From positions 1-27,667 of IMG/VR virus record IMGVR_UViG_3300032053_000413: a stretch of DNA of 27,667 nucleotides. One strand, given 5' to 3'. Position numbers and translations under genes: made by a program. Numbering within the stretch: position 1 is the stretch's first letter; each line of letters begins with the position of its first letter. Shown here piece after piece: positions 17,001-21,882 of this stretch. Below the pieces are notes generated by a model. That model worked only from the letters and a program-made list of their open reading frames with translations. It had not been told where the DNA came from and did no database searches. Source of the DNA: a virus.

Positions 17001-17207
17001 ACCACACTGACGACAAATGCAAGCTCAACGCTGGCAGTCAGATTCTTCACCAAGAGCACGACCTCCTCTAGAGACATCCAATACCCTGAGTCAGGACCGG
17101 TCTACGAGTGGCCCCTCCTCTCCTTCGGCATCCCAGTCGGTCGCACCTTCATCCGTCCTCCGGCTCCCAGGGGCTTCATCGTTCCACCCATCATCACGTC
17201 CCCATAG
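14034..17207 (+). CDS. long tail fibre / receptor-binding protein
   Basis: A 1057-residue, Gly/Ser/Thr-rich, almost all-beta protein, the largest in the window. The N-terminus (MATFTITSTRNFDSIDF) looks like an attachment region. Three beta modules of about 70 residues sit near 554-626, 730-803 and 900-972. The first two have a T-x-S-A-H-G-L / T-S-H-N-M then S/T-G-D-x-I pattern and a S-S-T-F-T-I/V-P-C strand, typical of FCCH-like modules in phage fibres. The segment between modules 1 and 2 resembles beta-helix rungs. AAGGGGG lies only 3-4 bases before ATG. A host-binding role is inferred. Copy 4 of the 29-base repeat begins 20 bases after its stop. Confidence 0.7.
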   Translation: MATFTITSTRNFDSIDFVSRTGSDTYNITGAGKLIINTDTRYCLNSDATKGNMGILAIDRFTTGGEIFVDGTSVRIIPFSSGGGLVPAIGTTISQGATTSALLGVFPNLASPPTAAAAAMPASGWIKVKDKVGNYSSGALTGITATATGPDRVGWIEVVAAQSINFAFADNGTFRASGDWFTLPGDPSLGGGDLLTTGLDSTTYQIPASLAETYWGGVWVETGPGTSVYKFFPAFGASGGDYVGANTVATDDHRGSLCWISTQGLLRLGSDGTNRNGYLPPAGCRIRVPNINFIISILASAANVVPNSTLASRPEFLVSSGGNVILSNVNSSWYMNFLNGNQLQITDSSILDAIIISRYAKSKPILSNVGIGGVAHATGYVSITATLCSQGLDLIDVVAMKPLPITNAFIITLLGNTNINMTRVKAIYPKPAIGTNYYHSLSQNDGVSLISCSGIGAHGGSLTDRNTNIYIKDYDYTSVINGTTDVTLAGSAWSFTRDVGLTIDGLSFGGGGLSTRVAPVNSVFLFGAGMTNTVVKNIGSPSSPLNLGGPDVSDVSYTHVTLTTTSTINTPSAHGLKSGDTIFITRTTDTAVNPVGTLRTVTVLSTTSFTIPCSAGAGTTGTVSYSQAISNIGISLIQANGNIQDTLVRSVYFNNTRSVGFQAAQDTDGLDVRGVWVDAAARGTTEPHSAFNANYRGVRHRSNFAASTTIAGSHFVDNHFGDLTSGGLPVNATWTRSGTTLTVTATSHNMITGDGIMVTVCSDVNAEPLGYSSSITVLDSSTFTVPCNNTGALSGTLTYENVASYVLFMTGYSPSPQSTARGDVRDTVPTATYSNLTYTAVAPGVQTVWQHPDFILGHTGFHNTLPLYGLSGADALTAWLYEYQINKNDGYGFSGWKNAARALSCTLTGGGTAITVADSSLISVGDRVLTTTSTLYTGYDAQVVSIDSPTQVTVSVPHIASGASVILNFNALPGEVLDPSRGFKLKLRRTTLTTNASSTLAVRFFTKSTTSSRDIQYPESGPVYEWPLLSFGIPVGRTFIRPPAPRGFIVPPIITSP

Positions 17208-17227
17208 TCAACCCATTCGGATAATCC

Positions 17228-17256
17228 GAGTGTCTCAGAAGTCAACGTCGTGTCAC
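17228..17256 (+). repeat. 29-base boundary repeat, copy 4
   Basis: Same orientation as, and identical to, copy 3. It lies between the fibre stop codon and the gene at 17312. It is followed after seven bases (TGACAAA) by TACTTATTGG. In copies 3 and 4 the distance from GTCAAC in the core to the following TATGTA/TACTTA box is 17 bases. Confidence 0.8.
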
Positions 17257-17263
17257 TGACAAA

Positions 17264-17269
17264 TACTTA
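17264..17269 (+). promoter_or_regulatory. TACTTA promoter-like box downstream of repeat copy 4
   Basis: AAATACTTATTGG, 17 bases downstream of GTCAAC in the repeat and 42 bases before the ATG at 17312. That spacing equals a bacterial -35/-10 gap, though GTCAAC is not a standard -35 box. Confidence 0.3.
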
Positions 17270-17311
17270 TTGGTCGATCTAGCAGTCAACACTAACAAAG
17301 GATAAAGAAAA

Positions 17312-17752
17312 ATGAGTAAGACAAATTCATGGGAGACAGACCTCCTCGCCCTTCTCTTCAACAACACCGCGGCCTCCCTCATCGGAAACGCCGGCGGACT
17401 CCAGCCCTCCTCAGTCGCTGGCTCACTCTATGTCTCACTGCACACGGCAGACCCGGGTGAGGCAGGAACCCAGACGACATCTGAGTCCGCCTACACATCG
17501 TACGCCCGAATCGCGGTGGCTCGCACTTCTGGTGGATGGACGGTGTCAGGCAACCAGGTGCAGAACACTGCTGCAATCACCTTCCCAGCGTGCACAGCTG
17601 GATCAAGTACAGTCACACACTTCGGAGTCGGCACAGACCTTTCAGGCGCCGGCAAGCTCCTGTACAAGGGTGCCCTCACACCCAGCATCTCAGTGAGCTC
17701 AGGTATCACCCCACAGATCCCACTCAACGGTCTCACAGTTACGGAGGACTGA
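17312..17752 (+). CDS. phage tail fibre-associated protein (SLHTADPGEAG family)
   Basis: A 146-residue protein that closely matches a common tailed-phage family by memory: the N-terminus MSKTNSWETDLLALLFNNTA, then LYVSLHTADPGEAGTQTTSE (about 39-58), YARIAVARTSGGW (about 63-75) and HFGVGTDLSGAGKLLYKGAL (about 108-127). These proteins are encoded among fibre genes and usually annotated as tail fibre or minor tail proteins; the exact role is not established. AAAGGATAAAGAAAA precedes the ATG. Its stop lies two bases before the next gene's GTG start. Confidence 0.75.
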   Translation: MSKTNSWETDLLALLFNNTAASLIGNAGGLQPSSVAGSLYVSLHTADPGEAGTQTTSESAYTSYARIAVARTSGGWTVSGNQVQNTAAITFPACTAGSSTVTHFGVGTDLSGAGKLLYKGALTPSISVSSGITPQIPLNGLTVTED

Positions 17753-17754
17753 TC

Positions 17755-18558
17755 GTGGCTATAGCAACAGTCAATGACATTGCGTCAGGGCTCAACAGCT
17801 CACAGAAGCAGCCCTATATGAAGATCCTGACCGCTCCCAAGGCGGCTGGGGCCTACCAGAGCGCCTGGCTCGCACCGGGACAACCTGGAGCGGGCAACAC
17901 ACCTCCCGTCTACACAGCCGGCTCGGGCTACACATGCGATCGCACCACAGCCGGTGCCATATCATACACTAACGGCGCAGTCCAGAACTGGATCGCCAAG
18001 ATGTCAGGTCAGTCCGGAGTGAGGGGAACAATCGTCCTCTACGACCGTCTCTGGTCCTGCAGCGGTATACCCTTTGGCGGTGCCACAACATACACAATTA
18101 CCACACCCGGCTCACTCCCAGCCCGTATCACTGACGGTGGTGTGGGTGTTGAGGTTTGGTCAGAGCAGTTTGTGGCAGCGGGTGCAGCCTCAGGCACACT
18201 GACAGTCACCTATGTCAACTCATCCTCCGTTGGTTCTAGAACCGGTGTCTCTCCCGCAGTCGTCTCAGCCCCTGTTGCTGGACAACTACAGCAGGTGCCA
18301 CTGCAGGTCGGAGATGTTGGCATCTCACAGATCACATCGACGATCAACAGTGCCACCTGGACATCAGGTTCCCGTGGTCTCACTCTCATGAAGCGCATAT
18401 GTGAGATACCGGTCTCAGTCATCGGTGGTTCCAACACTTTCGACTGGGCGCAGGTCCTCTCGAAGGTGCCCAGTGACGCTTGCCTCGCCCTCTACTGGCT
18501 GGCTGAGACGACGACTGCTCCAACAGTCGCAGGCCTAATCGACATCATCGACAAGTGA
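17755..18558 (+). CDS. minor tail / fibre-region protein
   Basis: A 267-residue protein starting at GTG 17755, with ACGGAGGAC ten bases upstream in the end of the previous gene. An in-frame start at 17536 would overlap the previous gene heavily and is rejected. PYMKILTAPKAAGAYQSAW (about 20-38) followed by APGQPGAG resembles a conserved segment of minor tail proteins found beside the SLHTADPGEAG family. The rest is Ser/Thr/Gly-rich beta sequence with a C-terminal LALYWLAETTTAPTVAGLI strand-helix. A structural role in the tail tip or fibre is inferred. The following gene starts eight bases downstream. Confidence 0.65.
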   Translation: MAIATVNDIASGLNSSQKQPYMKILTAPKAAGAYQSAWLAPGQPGAGNTPPVYTAGSGYTCDRTTAGAISYTNGAVQNWIAKMSGQSGVRGTIVLYDRLWSCSGIPFGGATTYTITTPGSLPARITDGGVGVEVWSEQFVAAGAASGTLTVTYVNSSSVGSRTGVSPAVVSAPVAGQLQQVPLQVGDVGISQITSTINSATWTSGSRGLTLMKRICEIPVSVIGGSNTFDWAQVLSKVPSDACLALYWLAETTTAPTVAGLIDIIDK

Positions 18559-18565
18559 GTCACCA

Positions 18566-19372
18566 GTGAGCGGCTCCGGCAACTACAGCCTACTTGGTAG
18601 CCAGCGCATCACCCGTCAGAAGATGGATGATGCCCAGGGCACCATCGCGACAGTTGCCCAGGAGCTCTTCTTTGGTGGCTCGGGTGTTGTCACAGCGACA
18701 GGAGCCTCCGCCGGCACCTCCACCGTCTCATCATCGTTAGGTGCCACATCATCACAGACAGGCTCCTCTACCGGCACATCGACTGCCTCCTCCACATTCT
18801 CATCCATTGTCACTGCCTCAGGAGCCTCCGCCGGCACCTCAACAGTCTCATCCTCCATTGGCGCCTTTGGACTGGGAAGTGGAACTGCTGCAGGCACAAG
18901 CACTGCGAGCTCCACCTTCTCATCGATTGGTGGCAGCACTGGAAGCAGCGCCGGTGTGGCCACGACATCAGGCAACCTGAGGGCGGATGCCCTCTTCACA
19001 TCGACAGTGGCGGGAACGAGCACTGCGAGTTCGAGTCTGACGGGCATTGCATCACTCACCGGCTCATCACTGGGTGTTGCCTCAGTCCTCTCAGTCTTCC
19101 TCGCCACAGGATCACAATCAGGCACTGCATCGGGTATATCGACCGCAGACCTCATTGGAATCCTTGGATTAGTTGAGGCGCTAGCTGACTGCGCCGGCAC
19201 CTCAACAGCGAATGCCGTTGTGGGTGGACCGGGATCGACTGGAACAGCTGAGGGAACATCCACAGCTGACTCACTCATTACATTCTCATTCACTCCGCTT
19301 CCTGACTACACACCAAAGTGCACCATCCTCAGAGTGCAGAGCGCTGGTTCGAGGAGGTTCGCCATATCATGA
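18566..19372 (+). CDS. repetitive Gly-Thr-Ser solenoid fibre protein
   Basis: A 268-residue protein, about 75 percent Ser, Thr, Gly and Ala. From about residue 38 to 240 it consists of about ten repeats built on A/S-G-T-S-T-A/V-S-S followed by about 12 residues, period near 20, ending in a short Pro/Tyr/Arg C-terminus. Such repeats are expected to form a beta-solenoid or triple-stranded fibre; similar GTST repeats are known in phage structural proteins. Two repeat units are duplicated almost exactly at 120-base spacing (18700-18720 and 18820-18840). It starts at GTG 18566 with no strong ribosome binding site and overlaps the next gene by four bases (ATGA). Confidence 0.65.
   Translation: MSGSGNYSLLGSQRITRQKMDDAQGTIATVAQELFFGGSGVVTATGASAGTSTVSSSLGATSSQTGSSTGTSTASSTFSSIVTASGASAGTSTVSSSIGAFGLGSGTAAGTSTASSTFSSIGGSTGSSAGVATTSGNLRADALFTSTVAGTSTASSSLTGIASLTGSSLGVASVLSVFLATGSQSGTASGISTADLIGILGLVEALADCAGTSTANAVVGGPGSTGTAEGTSTADSLITFSFTPLPDYTPKCTILRVQSAGSRRFAIS
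18700..18840 (+). repeat. 120-base internal duplication in the solenoid gene
   Basis: The 21-base word at 18700-18720 (beginning AGGAGCCTCC and ending GGCACCTC) recurs exactly at 18820-18840, and flanking bases are also similar. The spacing equals two protein repeats of 20 residues, pointing to a recent two-unit duplication that could change fibre length. Confidence 0.6.
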
Positions 19373-19662
19373 CCATAAAGATTATAAAGATGGATCCCAA
19401 CTCACAGCGAGACTTTGTCGTGGACTGGACATCATTTCTGGCAACCGATCCAGGTGATGTCCTATTCACAGCCGTCTGGTCTGCGGACCCGGGCATCACA
19501 ATACTGGGTGGCCCCTTCGCACCCTCAACAACTGCCTCACTGGCCACAGCATGGCTCACAGGCGGGGCGGCAGGAAACAACTATCGAATCACCTGTAGGG
19601 CAACCACCCTGAGGGGAAGAATCATCGACTACAGCTTTATTATTGGCTCTTCGTCAGGCTAA
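19369..19662 (+). CDS. fibre-tail adaptor-like protein, paralogue 1
   Basis: A 97-residue protein starting at ATG 19369 inside the previous stop (ATGA); the longer in-frame start at 19318 lacks a ribosome binding site and is rejected. KMDPNSQRDFVVDWTSFLA (about 7-25), a Trp-Ser-Ala-Asp-Pro-Gly-Ile turn near 39, then ATAWLTGGAAGNNYRITCRA (about 60-79) and GRIIDYSF match small Ig-like proteins usually named phage fibre-tail adaptors. The next gene encodes a clear paralogue with the same D-W-T...W-L-x-G-G...D-Y-x-F order. They probably attach fibres or tip components. Confidence 0.65.
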   Translation: MTIKIIKMDPNSQRDFVVDWTSFLATDPGDVLFTAVWSADPGITILGGPFAPSTTASLATAWLTGGAAGNNYRITCRATTLRGRIIDYSFIIGSSSG

Positions 19663-19669
19663 TAAAGCA

Positions 19670-19675
19670 TACTTA
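19670..19675 (+). promoter_or_regulatory. TACTTA box between the adaptor paralogues
   Basis: GCATACTTAAGGAG lies in a 27-base gap, overlapping the start of the AAGGAGAGG ribosome binding site of the next gene. This position is too close to the ATG (14 bases) for a normal promoter with leader, so this copy may be coincidence. Confidence 0.2.
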
Positions 19676-19689
19676 AGGAGAGGAAACAA

Positions 19690-19971
19690 ATGTCTGCATT
19701 CAAGATTAAAGACCCGGACTCTAGGCTCGATTACACAGTGGACTGGACCACATGGCTAGACGGTGACAGCATCTCATCGGTCACATGGATAGCCGCACCA
19801 GGAATCACTGTTGGCACGGGCACATATGCACCAACGTTCACAGGCACCTCGGCAACCATATGGCTGCTGGGAGGCACCGTTCACACGAAGTATGATGTAA
19901 CCTGCAGAATAACCACAGCGCTGGGAAGGATAGATGATTACACATTCACTATTGCTGTGGAACCAACATAA
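19690..19971 (+). CDS. fibre-tail adaptor-like protein, paralogue 2
   Basis: A 93-residue protein paralogous to the one encoded just upstream. Shared points are DPDSRLDYTVDWTTWL (about 8-23) versus DPNSQRDFVVDWTSFL, then I-A-A-P-G-I-T, A-T-I-W-L-L-G-G (about 56-63), Y-D-V-T-C-R-I-T-T and L-G-R-I-D-D-Y-T-F. Predicted all-beta, Ig-like. AAGGAGAGGAAACAA precedes the ATG. The tandem arrangement suggests gene duplication with divergence, possibly to serve two different fibres. Confidence 0.65.
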   Translation: MSAFKIKDPDSRLDYTVDWTTWLDGDSISSVTWIAAPGITVGTGTYAPTFTGTSATIWLLGGTVHTKYDVTCRITTALGRIDDYTFTIAVEPT

Positions 19972-19989
19972 CACCTAGGAGACAGTCGT

Positions 19990-20328
19990 ATGGATTATAT
20001 AGCACTAACCGCAGCCATTCTGGGAAGCAGTGCTGTCACTGCACTTGCAGGAGGCCTGTGGTCATACCTCACCAAGAGAAAGCGGCAGCAGATCGACTGG
20101 GACAGCCAGGCGAAGAGCACAGTCATGAAGGTGCTGGATGATGAGAGGAAAGAGAATGAGAAGCAGGGTGCCCAGGTCGAAGCCCTCACGAAGCGCATTG
20201 AGTTGCTCATTCTCGAGAATGCCGAACTGAAGAAGCAGATCGCACTCCTAGAGCTCAAGCTGGATCGTGCCATGGAGATGCTTGAGGCACTTAAAAAAGA
20301 AAGTGTCAGACCACCTAAAGCAGTCTGA
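19990..20328 (+). CDS. membrane-anchored coiled-coil protein, possible holin or lysis accessory
   Basis: A 112-residue protein. Residues 3-26 (YIALTAAILGSSAVTALAGG and following) form one hydrophobic, small-residue-rich transmembrane segment, then Lys-Arg-Lys-Arg, and residues 38-105 are a long charged coiled coil (KRIELLILENAELKKQIALL). The N-terminus would lie outside and the coiled coil in the cytoplasm. The position at the end of the late operon is where phages often place lysis genes, but no endolysin is visible next to it, so holin, spanin-like or superinfection-exclusion roles all remain open. TAGGAGAC precedes the ATG. Its stop codon lies inside the downstream hairpin. Confidence 0.55.
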   Translation: MDYIALTAAILGSSAVTALAGGLWSYLTKRKRQQIDWDSQAKSTVMKVLDDERKENEKQGAQVEALTKRIELLILENAELKKQIALLELKLDRAMEMLEALKKESVRPPKAV

Positions 20329-20331
20329 CAC
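20303..20331 (-). terminator. intrinsic terminator for the - strand operon
   Basis: GTGTCAGAC (20303-20311) pairs perfectly with GTCTGACAC (20323-20331), nine pairs with an 11-base loop. Read on the - strand, the hairpin is followed by TTTCTTTTTTAAG, a good U tract. It overlaps the last codons and stop of the + strand membrane protein gene. Confidence 0.7.
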
Positions 20332-20394
20332 CTCATAAATTACACATCGGGTCCTCTGACGTCCTCTCTCTCCTCTCCTCCTCCGTTATGACCC

Positions 20395-20431
20395 CGGCGG
20401 CTCAGCCCGAAATGGCTGGGCCGTCGTTATT
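20395..20431 (+). terminator. intrinsic terminator for the + strand late operon
   Basis: Thirteen pairs (20395-20407 with 20414-20426, two G-T) around the loop CGAAAT, followed by TTATTTTTATC. It is a canonical rho-independent terminator for the virion operon. It overlaps the 3' end of the convergent - strand gene, so the end of that protein (PAISG) is encoded within the terminator stem. Confidence 0.75.
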
Positions 20432-20830
20432 TTTATCATCTGATAGGACTTTATCGCTGATTGTGATGGTGATTCCAGCAGCATCGAGCTCCTCCTGGGG
20501 TATCACCTTCGCAGTGGTGATCAACATGGCCCCGCGCTCCCACTCCAGTGCCTCATCCACAGTCTTTTCGAGGTGCTTGTCCCTCCACTCAGCACCCCTC
20601 TTCTCAGCCGCCAGCATTGCCTCAGCAATTCCGAGCTCAATGTTTCCATCCTTCACCTTCTCTGCCGAGTAGATGCCCAGCTCAATGAGCAGGATGACAA
20701 ATCTCTCCAGCGTCAGTGGATTTCCAGTGGCCTTTAGGTAGCGAGTCATCTCATCAGCCGCAGCCTTGAGATCCTCATACTGCTTGTTATCGAGTCGAAC
20801 CGTCACCTGCTTCATCTTAGACTTTTTCAC
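20402..20830 (-). CDS. ribbon-helix-helix-like DNA-binding protein, 142 residues
   Basis: The N-terminal 55 residues (KQVTVRLDNKQYEDLKAAAD, then a helix, then LTLERFVILLIELGIYS) fit the ribbon-helix-helix plan: one short strand with alternating V-T-V-R-L, then two helices. The rest is helical and charged (about 60-105), then a short strand near 118-128. Such proteins are usually dimeric repressors, or in phages may regulate early genes. It starts at GTG 20830 overlapping the upstream stop (GTGA); ATG six codons in is an alternative start. It is the last gene of the - strand operon, ending in the + strand terminator stem. Confidence 0.55.
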   Translation of the reverse strand: MKKSKMKQVTVRLDNKQYEDLKAAADEMTRYLKATGNPLTLERFVILLIELGIYSAEKVKDGNIELGIAEAMLAAEKRGAEWRDKHLEKTVDEALEWERGAMLITTAKVIPQEELDAAGITITISDKVLSDDKNNDGPAISG

Positions 20831-21030
20831 AGCTTGAACCCCTCACTTTCAATTTCGTCATATGCGAGGTCCTCGACCTCGGCGTTGCAGATGATGCGGA
20901 CCCACTTCGCCAGTGAGATGGGCTTGCCCTGACTGTATGCGAGCTCTGCCGCAGCCCTCTCCCACTCCCTTCTCTCGTCGAGTGTGATCCTAATGCAGTA
21001 CGTGCAGAACTGTCTCTTGTTGCTGTTCAT
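20827..21030 (-). CDS. small ribbon-helix-helix-like protein, 67 residues
   Basis: A 67-residue protein with a short strand YCIRITLDERREWERAA (about 11-27) followed by helices and GKPISLAKWVRIICNAEVE (about 35-53), again resembling a ribbon-helix-helix or MobC-like unit. Two cysteines precede the strand (C9, C12), possibly a metal site, though no matching pair is seen. GGAGATG precedes the ATG, and it overlaps both neighbours by four bases. Adjacent, possibly paralogous DNA-binding proteins suggest a small regulatory cassette. Function not established. Confidence 0.55.
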   Translation of the reverse strand: MNSNKRQFCTYCIRITLDERREWERAAAELAYSQGKPISLAKWVRIICNAEVEDLAYDEIESEGFKL

Positions 21031-21329
21031 GGCGCATCTCCTAGTTGTTGAATCTTCTTGCTGTTTGCATCAAATAATTGTTCATATCCATTTAGTGTGA
21101 GATAGAGGTAGCCTGAATCACCTAGGTAGACCCAGTCTGCTAGAATGAGCTCATCGACGATGTGCTTGTAGTCCGATGGGACGTTGTGGAGGCGCCACCG
21201 CTTGATGCAGGCTATGCGCTGCAGGACCGCGTGGGCCTGAGGGGTGAGAGTGCCGTCATCCTCCCCTCCATTTAGCTTGTAACGACGCTCGACGATGGAG
21301 TCGAGGAACTTTTGCTTCTCTACGGTCAT
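21027..21329 (-). CDS. hypothetical protein, possible winged-helix
   Basis: A 100-residue protein starting at the ATG overlapping the HNH stop (ATGA); a longer in-frame start within the HNH gene is rejected. It has helices at about 5-15, 28-45 and 52-65, then the strand pair WVYLGDSGYLYLTLNGYEQL (about 66-85), which looks like the wing of a winged helix-turn-helix. This is a weak structural guess. No family recognised. It is co-transcribed with the HNH gene and the two ribbon-helix-helix-like genes. Confidence 0.55.
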   Translation of the reverse strand: MTVEKQKFLDSIVERRYKLNGGEDDGTLTPQAHAVLQRIACIKRWRLHNVPSDYKHIVDELILADWVYLGDSGYLYLTLNGYEQLFDANSKKIQQLGDAP

Positions 21330-21784
21330 GACGCCCACTTTCGACCGTTGATGATGTTGTTCACGTGCTGGACTGAGACATTCCACAGAGCTGCTAACTC
21401 TGTCTGCTTGATCCCGTTGTTCCAGCACCGACGGATCGAGTCTGCACTGTGGGCTGTGAGTTTTCTGACAGTGGGAGGCTTCCTTCCCTTGCGCATGCAG
21501 TCCTCAACATTCTCCCTCTGTGTGCCGAGGAAGAGGTGCTCCGGATTGACACACTGTGGATTGTCACACTGGTGCAGCACATTCATATCCGACGGGATAT
21601 CACCTTTGTTGAGAAGGTAGGAGAGGCGGTGCGCGTACATGCGCCCTCCTCCGCCCACTCTCATTCTGCCATATTCGCCGGGAAGGGGAGTGCGCCAAAC
21701 ATGACAGCCTGTAAGCTCACTCAAATCCCACTTCTTGCTCATCTTCTGTAACAACTTCTCTCTCTTGCTCTCTATGTCATTCAT
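21326..21784 (-). CDS. HNH homing endonuclease with C-terminal HTH
   Basis: A 152-residue protein. VLHQCDNPQCVNPEHLFLGT (about 69-88) contains the HNH_3 signature: H71, C73 and C78, N80, H83, then N92 in the helix. Residues 42-57 (RMYAHRLSYLLNKGDI) form the usual preceding strand-helix. The C-terminal part (about 111-152, IKQTELAALWNVSVQHVNNI) is a helix-turn-helix, probably for site recognition. This is the standard layout of free-standing phage HNH endonucleases. The start is chosen at the ATG preceded by GGAGGA, rather than 14 codons upstream. It is the first gene of the four-gene - strand operon; the TACTTA word lies 20 bases upstream. Confidence 0.8.
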   Translation of the reverse strand: MNDIESKREKLLQKMSKKWDLSELTGCHVWRTPLPGEYGRMRVGGGGRMYAHRLSYLLNKGDIPSDMNVLHQCDNPQCVNPEHLFLGTQRENVEDCMRKGRKPPTVRKLTAHSADSIRRCWNNGIKQTELAALWNVSVQHVNNIINGRKWAS

Positions 21785-21804
21785 ATTGTATCCTCCTGTT
21801 ATAA

Positions 21805-21810
21805 TAAGTA
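21805..21810 (-). promoter_or_regulatory. TACTTA promoter-like box upstream of the HNH operon
   Basis: On the - strand, AATACTTATTATAACAGGAGG runs straight into the HNH ribosome binding site. TACTTAT and TATAAC are both -10-like. The stretch upstream (21811-21853) is very AT-rich. Confidence 0.3.
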
Positions 21811-21853
21811 TTACGTTGTTCAACAAACTACCAAATTATTTTCACATTTTTAT

Positions 21854-21882
21854 TTGTCACCACGTTGACTTATAGACCACTC
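21854..21882 (-). repeat. 29-base boundary repeat, copy 5
   Basis: Degenerate copy read on the - strand: GAGTG, then AAGTCAACGTGGTGACAA, with one base changed in the core. It overlaps the stop codon of the metallophosphoesterase gene and lies upstream of the HNH operon. It forms an inverted pair with copy 6, with 36 bases between. Confidence 0.55.

Noticed and set aside
18616-19293. 225-residue open frame on the - strand opposite the solenoid gene
   Set aside because: It is an artefact of the repetitive GTST codons; its Val/Pro/Ala repeats have no independent support.
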